From: Phytophthora sp. 'mugwort'
Taxonomy: Eukaryota > Oomycota > Peronosporomycetes > Peronosporales > Peronosporaceae
Assembly: GCA_033558025.1 (NCBI GenBank)
Contig: JAUCEF010000017.1
Coordinates: 1,736,001 to 1,800,000, forward strand
Direction of reading: 5' to 3'
Length of the DNA: 64,000 bases
Shown here: one piece after another, positions 57,159 through 64,000 of the stretch
Layout: each line of letters begins with the position of its first letter
Numbering within the stretch: the stretch's first letter is position 1
Notes under the pieces: generated by a model
Databases searched by the model: none
What the model was told of the DNA's origin: nothing
The model's input: only the letters and a program-made list of their open reading frames with translations
Position numbers and translations under genes: made by a program

Positions 57159-58281
57159 TCACGTTCCACTGATGGGGGGAACATTTCCGTCATCACGTTC
57201 CGTAGTCACATGGATGATCGTTCCAAGCTGCGGCGACTGCGTGTCATATATACCGCCCACCTCACGCTCGTCCAGCTTGATCGATCGTGACACCTTGACT
57301 TTGGAAGTGTTCAAGTCTAATAATCGGTATCCTTTGGCATTCTCAGCGTAGCCGAGGAACATATACCGGAAACTCTTTGACTCGAGCTTCGTCCTCTTCA
57401 CATCGTCAATGTGAGCGTACCCTTGCGAACCAAAAACGTTTAAGAGGTCCATACGGGGCTTCACCTTGAAACCCAACTCGTACGGCGTCACGTCCGCGTG
57501 TGCCGTGTTGGTGCAACGGTGATTAGGTATACTGCTGTGCTCACAGCTTCTGCCCATCACTCTGTAGACACACCCTTGTAGTGTACCATACTCCGTGCCT
57601 TCTCCATGATCGTACGATTCATGCGTTCGGCCACTCCCCCCATTCTGCTGAGGGCTGTATGGAACGGTTTGTTAGTGCATGATACCGTTCCGGCGGCACA
57701 TCTCAGCTACCGTCTTGCTCAGGAACTCCGTTCCATTGTCTGAGTGCAGACACTTCAGGCGTTCTCTTCATTGGTTTTCATAGAACACCTGGAACTCCTT
57801 GAGCTTACCGGCCTCGCTCTTCTTCTTCATGAATTCGATTCTACATACCGGGAGTAGTCGTCCACGAGTGTCAGCACATACTTGGCACCCCTTTTGAGTG
57901 CGTTTGCATAGGGCCCATCACATCCGTGTGTACTAGTTCCAACACACGTGATGTCTTCGTCAGCGTTCTTGACGCGAGCGATGCTACGGTCTGCCTGCCC
58001 TTCATGCAGCCTCCGCACAGCGTCTCGATACCTCGCTTCACCGCAGGCATGCCGTTCGTGGAACGCTGTGTCTTGGCCGGTGTGTCCTAGCTTGGGTGTC
58101 CCATGCGAGCGTGCCATAGCCTCCACTCACTGTCGGCCCCCGAGTACTGCACAAACCGTGCTTCCTCTTGTTGACAGTCGAGCAGGAACACTCTTCCCAC
58201 CTTCTTCCCCATAGCAATTGCGCTGCTGTCACCCCAGATGACACACGAGGAACGCTCGAACTCTACCTCTGGCTCGGACAA
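57159..58281 (-). pseudogene. Copia integrase
   Basis: GAG-pre-integrase GRVFLLDCQQEE and WRLWHARMGHPS (about 58130-58110) with the zinc-binding His, then KYVLTLVDDYSRYVESNS (57880-57827) with the first catalytic Asp region. The C-terminal part reads PYELGFKVKPRMDLLNVFGS, FRYMFLGYAENAKGYRLLD and SRSIKLDEREVGG (57500-57260). Frames are broken around 57830-57560. Confidence 0.78.
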
Positions 58282-58995
58282 TCCCGCTTCTCATGACCGA
58301 CTTGGTCACACCCGAAGCACATGCCCTTGAAATTACCACCGTTTTCCCGTGGAACGTTCCCCTTGCGACCGTTTCCTCGGCAGCCTTTGAGCCTTCCGGC
58401 GTTCCGTTGGCTCGGAACGCTTTCTCCACGGTGGTGTCTTTCTTTTCCAACCGCTCATACCCTTTGCGAAGCTTCTCCTTCACCTCAATCAACGGCCTAT
58501 CCTTAGTATTCTCCACCATGACTGAAATCAGCTCGTACTCCGAGGTATGATTGCTCAGCAGTACCACCAGCTGCCGTGCCTAATCGACGGGCTCTCCCAG
58601 TGTCTGCAACCGAACGACTAGCTCGTCGAAAGCGCCCAGGTGCTTGGCCATCATCGTTCCATTCTCCATCTTGATCTCATGTAGACGCCGGTCATGGTGA
58701 CACGGTTCTGGAGCGTGGAACTGTTGTAGAAGTCACGCAGCGTTCCCCAGGCATGCATGGCACGCGTTGGAGACCGTAGCTTGTCTGGTGCTGTAGTTCC
58801 ACCCCTTGGGCGATGGTCCCGAGCGCCTTCGCGTCACTAAGGAGCCTCGGTGACCTCGCTCTCGGTCTTCACGACCTCAACATGCGCCAACAGCCCCTTC
58901 CGGGCCAGGGTCATACGCATGTTGTACTCCCACTGGAAGTAGTTCCCACTCCCCAGGAGGGCTTCGGCGCGTTTCGTGGTCATGGCTTGAGCGTT
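58229..58995 (-). pseudogene. Copia gag
   Basis: The N-terminal part TTKRAEALLGSGNYFQWEYN (about 58980) is followed, after a degraded stretch, by SEYELISVMVENTKDRPLIE (58530). A CCHC zinc knuckle CFGCDQVGHEKRDC (about 58320) ends it. The open frame extends upstream into the LTR, but the Met at about 58983 is the more plausible start. Confidence 0.7.
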
Positions 58996-59035
58996 CGGTC
59001 GGTAGCTTTCAATCGGAACGTTGCGGCTGTTAAAC

Positions 59036-59271
59036 TGTTGAGTCGGGGTTGTTGATGTTGGAGGCAAATGCCGAAGTGAGTAGATTAAAGAAACAAAAAG
59101 TTACCTAAAGTTACTCTTTGTTGTCCCCCTCGCCTTCCTTATCCTTCTAAAGTCGCGGCTCACCATCCGTGGCTGTTCAGCCAATAGGAGGAGCGTTCCA
59201 GCGGTTCAGCATGGACCGTTGCGCGGACCGCTTACCGTAGTGAACTGTGCAAGAGCGGTGCTATTACAACA
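59036..59271 (-). repeat. Copia LTR (5' of the element)
   Basis: 236 bp. It shares TTCAGCCAATAGGAGGAGCG and CAGCGGTTCAGCATGGACCG with the other LTR. Confidence 0.88.
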
Positions 59272-59276
59272 GTGCT

Positions 59277-59591
59277 ATCTACGGAGCCCTATCTCGTGAG
59301 ATTAGCAAAGGTCTTATCGGCATGGATAAGTGGCAGACGACGCAGCGCATTCTTGTCGCTGACTGTCCTCGAGTCAGTGAAACCGACGTACCCAATCGAT
59401 TAAGGTCAGCGGAACAAATGTCGCAACTCCGGAACAAACCTTCTCATGCTTGTACTCCTTTGAACGATCACTTGAGCTCGACCGTATCACAGGAGAAGTT
59501 TATAGAGCTGATTGAGCAGGTGGCGGGACCGTCTGGCATGAAGATATCGGCGTCGATCTCGAATGATTCCTCGTCGTCGTCAGGTGACTAA
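59277..59591 (+). pseudogene. Unrecognised ORF split by copia insertion, 3' part
   Basis: 105 codons from IYGALSREISKGLIGMDKWQ to a serine-rich end (SISNDSSSSSGD) and a natural stop at 59589-59591. A moderately charged, helical stretch (SQEKFIELIEQVAGPSG) precedes the tail. The open frame begins inside the LTR only by chance. It belongs with 54790-55008. Confidence 0.45.
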
Positions 59592-61088
59592 GACGCGAGT
59601 TGTCTCGTGTCGGATGAACTGGGATTCCAAAGATCACGTAGCCTTCTCCCGAAACGCATTCTGTGACAGGAGCGCACACAGGCGGTGCATTAACAGACTG
59701 CTACCTACGTAGAATTATCTTCCTGTTAACGGTGCGTTTGCTACTCAGCTGTAATGGGATTTGCTGTCCAACAGTTGGTTTTGTGGTTCCCCTCAATGTG
59801 GACGGACCGGTCCAATTGTGGACGGTCTGGTTAAGTCTACTAGAATGGTTGGTGCAGTTTTAGAAATAGCGAGACGTAGCTAGTTTGCTATCACTTTCAA
59901 ATAAGCATTCAAGACAACGCATCGTTTCCAGATCCTCTCAAGTGTCTGTCATGTCTGTACCATTCGTGTGTACCAATCCAGTGTACCAGTTGTGTCTACC
60001 AGTTTTTTGTACATGCAGAGAAAAAAAAACGACAGCATGAATGCGATTGTTCTGCCAGATATGACGCAAGTACCGGCGACCACCGGAAAGTACAGAATCG
60101 TGCTCCCACCAGATTTAAATTAGGTAGAACGGCGGTTCTTTCTCGAGTATATTTTCCCATTTCTGATTGTGAAAGAGATGGCGACGTGGCAAAGCCCAGA
60201 GGAGGAAAAAGGTGAAGCTGTTGCGCAGCTCGTATTTGGGCGCAGCATCATACCGAAGGACGCGTAAGGTATGATAGAGGAGGCTACCTATTAAACAAGC
60301 CATCATCTAGTTGTGCTCGTGGGCATTACCGGCAGCTTATTCCTGATATATCCTACGTCGATGAGCTTACGTGGTCGCGTCTGCGGAGATCAAAGCCTTA
60401 CAAGCAGAAGTGACGAAGTTTATTGAAGCAGGCACTCGTAGAGGCGTTATTGTCGACACGAGACGTGATCGGGTTGGGATCTGCCATCGAGGTGAGCAGC
60501 CGTTTTCGACGCGTTGTCAGTGATTGAATTCGATTCGTGGCCAGGATTTACCCTGGATTGCATATCGATACGTGATGCACGGAAAATAGCTGGTTTGAAG
60601 TAAGATGAATCGATTTTCGATAATACGCAAGGAGTAGACTGTAATGCGAATATATTCCGCACAAGAAGACTCCACAAACACTCTCAATATTTGTCCAAGA
60701 TGTCCTGTTGCGTAATCGAGTCGAAATTTGTCAATGGCGATCATAGATTCCTTCCCCGACCAAATCTTTCAACAAGGAAGCTCTAGAAGCGATCTAAGTG
60801 CATTATATGATTTGACAAATTGACTGACTTCATTGTGTAGGGAAATCATTCTGAGCAGAATCTAGCAACTCCGTTGCTCTACTCACTTTTTCCTCCGGAG
60901 CTTGCAAACATTCCTTTGCAGCTAGAGCATCCGCTAAGCTCTTGTTGCGAAGTGATTCCAACTCAGTTGTCACCGATTGACTTCTGAGATGCGGTCAGAA
61001 CAGACAACTTGTTCTCATTGAAAGGATGCGATTTCTTTAATAAATATTATTTATTTAAAAAACGTATGGCTACCTATACAGATACAAC
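59592..61088. other. Unassigned AT-rich stretch
   Basis: No supported gene; frames at 60115-60306, 60447-60677 and 60517-60744 have no motif. It may contain further degraded repeats. Confidence 0.3.
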
Positions 61089-61360
61089 ATGAGCACATAA
61101 ACGTTTGGAAAGCACAAGTCTAAAACTATTGAAGAGGTTTATGCCTCTGACCCTGGTTACTGCAGTTTGTTATCGAACCAAAGGAGACTCATAGCAGACA
61201 ACAGTAATATTGGCAAGTTCCTAACTGATAAATTTAGCAATGACGATGGATCATACATCATGTCATTTGGCAAGTACAAAAATAAAACGATCAACAGATT
61301 CAGTCTTGTGATGATAATTACCTCGAATGGCTGAGCAAAATGAAGTTGATATATTATTAA
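61089..61360 (+). pseudogene. Relic with two ExoX-C-terminal-like repeats
   Basis: The start ATG is at 61089, with a TAA at codon 4 (61098-61100). Then TFGKHKSKTIEEVYASDPGY is followed about 60 residues on by MSFGKYKNKTI and, after a frameshift near 61300, DDNYLEWLSKMK. The pattern (x)FGK(H/Y)K.KT(I/L)..V...D..Y..WL twice is that of the small C-terminal repeat found in exodeoxyribonuclease X-like proteins and in several large DNA viruses and protists. It would make a protein of about 90 residues. Function is unknown; the stop and frameshift make it a pseudogene. Origin from a viral or phage-like source is only a possibility. Confidence 0.5.
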
Positions 61361-61391
61361 AGTAAGCTCGTGTTTTTTGTTTTTACCCCAT

Positions 61392-61533
61392 CCTCAAATT
61401 AGCATGAATTGATGCCCATCGCATGTCCAAGCCTAAAATTAGAATGAATCGATACCCCATCTCATGTCCAGCCTCAAATCATTGATTGATGCCCCATCCC
61501 ATGTCCAAATCTTAAATTGGCATAAATTGATGC
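61392..61533 (+). repeat. About 40-bp tandem repeat, 3.5 copies
   Basis: Units contain CTCAAATTAGCATGAATTGA, then TGCCCATCGCATGTCCA, with sequence drift between copies. It lies directly after the ExoX-like relic. Confidence 0.7.
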
Positions 61534-61678
61534 ATACACAGCCTCACGGTTTGACAACCTCATTCCAAATTCCACGATGGAAAGCAATACCCCGATCCTG
61601 GGCGTCGAGCGCACGCACCACCACCCGCGTCTTCATTCTGCAACACTTTAACTTAATGCAACCAATGCGCCGTTTCCC
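61534..61678. other. Short spacer before the second copia element
   Basis: No feature is supported here; it may include the start of the copia LTR. Confidence 0.3.
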
Positions 61679-64000
61679 TGTTGGCATCCTTGTTATCTTC
61701 ATGCGTGCGTTTGTGCATACACCGGCTCTGGGTCCTCTGAACCATCCAAGAGTGATCAACCAATCCGGGAACGGTTCGGGATGAACCGTCCCCTCGGTCC
61801 ACATATGTTAGCGAACCGTGCAAGAGCGGTGCAACTTCAACAGTCCCACTCACCGCTACTGGACGGCAACCTTGGTCTTGACACCACTCGCGTCTTTCAG
61901 GTACGCCAACGCCTTGGTGCCCACCGCCTTCGTCAGCATGTCCGCAAGCTGACGCTTCGTGTCGATGTGGTCGATCTGGACCCTTCCTCATTCGACGTTT
62001 TTTCATGGATGAAGTGTTGACGTATGTCAACATGCTTGTTTCGCGCGTGATACCCAGCATTAATCACCAGTGCAATAGCACCTTGATTGTCTTCCCAGAC
62101 CTGCAGGCCTCCCACTTGCCCGTGACCCATGTCCATGAGCATGGACCGCGTCCATAGCACCTTTGAGTGCACAGGCTCAACGCCATATACTCGGCTTCCG
62201 CAGTGCTCAGCGCAACCGTTCTGTGGAACTTCGACTGAACACCACTGGAGGGTTTCCAATCATCACCAACACGCCCGACACGGAACGTCTGTCGACGATG
62301 TTGCTGCCCCAATCAGCGTCCGTGTACGCTTCCACCGTGACGTCCTCGCAACCACCTTGGTACACGATCCCAAACACACGTGTCGTCTTCAGGTAGCGCA
62401 GTACCCGAATTGCAGCTCGCCAATGTTGTAGTCCGGGGTTCTCCAAAAACCGTGATAGCTGCGTTATCACGTAGACCACATCCGGGCGCGTACACGTCGT
62501 GATGTAGGAAAGGCAGCCGATGAGGGAACGGTAGGTCTCAATCGCATCTCAGCACGCTCTGCATCCGTTCCAGGCGACTGTACCTTAGACAGCTTCAGGT
62601 TAGCTGCACATGGGTTGTCCACAGCCTTTGCGTTCTGCTGGCCAAACCGTTCTGCCACGTCGTCGATGTATCGAGTCTGCTTAATCATGAGCGTTCTGGC
62701 AGTCCTGTCGTGATCAATTTCCGTGCAAAGATGACTTGGCAGGACCCAGCTCCTTCATCGTGAGTGCAGCCTTGAGAGCGTCTTTCACGTCACGAATCTC
62801 ACTACTTGACTTGGCCGCGATGATCATATCGTCGACATACAGGCATACGTACACGAAACCGTTTCGGGAACGCTTCACGTAGACGCTCCGATCTGCTCCG
62901 CAGATCCTGAAACCGTTCCTTAAGAACACATGAGGTATGGTCTTGTTCCATGCATTTGCAGCTTGTTTCAACCCCTAGATTGCCTTGTTCAGTCGACATA
63001 CATGGTTACCAGCGTTCTCGATCCCGTACGGAATCTCCATGTAGACACGGTCCGTCACGTCACTATTGAGGAACGCTGTGTCGGCGTCCAACTGTTCCAT
63101 AGCGTAAGCGTTAAGAACGCATACCGCCAGTACGACCCGAATCGAATTCATGTTCGCCACAGGTAAATAGGTCTCGAGGAATTCCACACCGTACTTCTGT
63201 TTGAAGCCCTTCGCAACCAACCGTGCATTATAGCGGACCACGCGACCCTGCTCATCGCGCTTCTTCGCGAAAGCCCAACGACATCCAGTAGGACGCTTAT
63301 CCGTTCCACCTGGAACCGGTGTCCACGTACCGTTCCGCTCATGCGATAGCAGCTCAGCATCCATCGCATCGCGCCATGCAGCAGCTTCACCGCTAGTCAT
63401 CGCCTGCTCGTACGTGGATGGCGGGTCCGTTGCGTCTATGATGCCAGCCGCGTACGTCAGTACCGCCTCATCGACGAGGACGTCCTCGTCGATCCTTGCC
63501 CGCTTGGGAGACGGTGGTCCGTCATCCCACCCGATTTCTGATTCTCTTCTTCGTCGGCACCGTTTTCCAAGAGGAATACTGAGATCGTCGACCGTCTCGA
63601 CCGTTCCGCTCCGGATGGAACACTAACCGACCATCTTGGAACGCTTGCGGTGGAGGCTAGTACTCGGCCAACTCTAGTCTGGTAGAAGCGGACAGTTCCG
63701 GAGGCGGCAGCTGGGGTAGATTCAATTCTGGCTTCGATTCCACCTCGTCCATCTCGACGTCTTGGGCGGGCTCTTCCAGTCTTTGATCGGCTCATCCGGG
63801 ACATGCTGGCGCTCCACTCGCATGGGTTCCATTGCTACATCATCGTCCTTGATGACACGGATGACCGTTCCTTGCTCCGGCATAAGTGTATCATATATAC
63901 CGTCCATTTCACGCTCGTCCAACCGTACCGACCGTGATATCTTGATCTTTGAAGCGTCCATGTTAAAGACGCGGTACCTTTTGACGTTCTCAGCATACCC
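61679..64000 (-). mobile_element. Second Ty1/copia element, incomplete at right edge
   Basis: The 3' LTR ends at 61842 (GTGCAAGAGCGGTGCAACTTCAACA as a cue in two parts: GTGCAAGAGCGG and CTTCAACA), related to the LTR end at 59271; its start is near 61679 (TGTTGGCAT) but uncertain. Minus-strand coding: RNase H (62060-62690: VYVITQLSRFLENPGLQHWR, EAYTDADWGSN), RT (62714-63400: LDADTAFLNSDVTDRVYMEI and CLYVDDMIIAAKS) and the integrase C-terminus (63720-64000: GYAENVKRYRVFNMDASKIK). It is the same family as 55009-59271 but clearly diverged. Frames are broken. Confidence 0.8.
62975..63400 (-). pseudogene. Reverse transcriptase, N-terminal half, of the second copia element
   Basis: AAWRDAMDAELLSHERNGTW, GCRWAFAKKRDEQGRVVRYN, GFKQKYGVEFLETYLPVAN and the first catalytic Asp in MEQLDADTAFLNSDV. 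It is longer and better preserved than the matching part of the first copia element. The frame ends at 62975; the YVDD part follows in 62971-62714. Confidence 0.8.

Larger units (their letters stand above)
55009..59271 (-). mobile_element. Ty1/copia retrotransposon
   Basis: 4,263 bp with LTRs at 55009-55223 (3', 215 bp) and 59036-59271 (5', 236 bp), TG...CA ends (TGTYGAGTCG ... ACAACA), and a perfect 5-bp duplication GTGCT (55004-55008 and 59272-59276). Minus-strand order: gag, integrase, reverse transcriptase, RNase H, the order that defines Ty1/copia. The protease is missing. Frames are broken. A second copy of the family lies at 61679-64000. Confidence 0.9.

Noticed and set aside
59247..59591. 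Intact 114-codon gene starting at 59247
   Set aside because: Its first codons lie inside the copia LTR; the true frame comes from the ORF split at 55008.
1..64000. RXLR or Crinkler effector genes
   Set aside because: I looked for an N-terminal signal peptide followed by RXLR-EER or LFLAK motifs in all listed frames and found none that is convincing.
1..64000. CRISPR array, rRNA or functional tRNA genes
   Set aside because: No regularly spaced identical repeats with unique spacers and no complete cloverleaf; the only tRNA-like sequence is the SINE head at 13519.

Overview
This window looks like eukaryotic nuclear DNA, most likely from an oomycete of the Phytophthora / downy mildew group. The evidence is short GT-AG introns (57, 92 and 103 bp) in the two recognisable host genes, a serine palmitoyltransferase with oomycete-like gene structure, and a very dense set of transposable-element families typical of those genomes. 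I found no rRNA, tRNA gene, CRISPR array or bacterial operon.

Layout, left to right. 1-5232 (minus): a very large multi-exon gene for a multi-IQ-motif protein, running off the left edge. 5715-10860 (plus): a decayed transposon-like gene, cut by an inserted pogo-type DNA transposon (6619-8369) that keeps 25-bp inverted ends and a TA duplication. 12990-19200: a tandem pair of 192-bp repeat units split by an almost full-length LINE (13204-19008, minus) with a 16-bp target-site duplication; the 3' region of the LINE holds a tRNA-like SINE. 19697-22753: two Mutator-like (MULE) relics in opposite orientation, one with only its N-terminal zinc-binding part and a Ulp1-like protease end. 23276-24830 (plus): the one clearly intact gene, serine palmitoyltransferase subunit 2 (LCB2 type). 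25278-35514: LTR fragments, a jerky/Tigger-like transposase relic, a gag-like relic and a decayed Ty3/gypsy element on the minus strand. 36641-43819: a Tigger-like transposase interrupted by a young plus-strand Ty3/gypsy element with 403-bp LTRs and a GCGCG duplication. 45481-49778 (minus): a MULE with SWIM finger and Ulp1-like tail. 52218-54381 (minus): a hAT transposase relic. 54790-59591 (plus): an unrecognised ORF split by a Ty1/copia element (55009-59271) with a GTGCT duplication. 61089-61360: a small pseudogene with two ExoX-C-terminal-like repeats. 61679-64000: a second copia element, running off the right edge.

The overall picture is two host genes in a nested transposon graveyard. 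At least four insertions can be resolved to the base from target-site duplications (TA, 16 bp, GCGCG, GTGCT); in two of them, removing the insert puts the reading frame of the interrupted ORF back together. Most element ORFs carry frameshifts or stops, and several breaks coincide with homopolymer runs of 12-29 bases. I saw no wholly new system; the best candidates for novelty are the split copia target ORF, the ExoX-like relic, the core-deleted but recently moved gypsy element, and the two near-perfect hairpins. All identifications were made by reading the sequence, without database searches.
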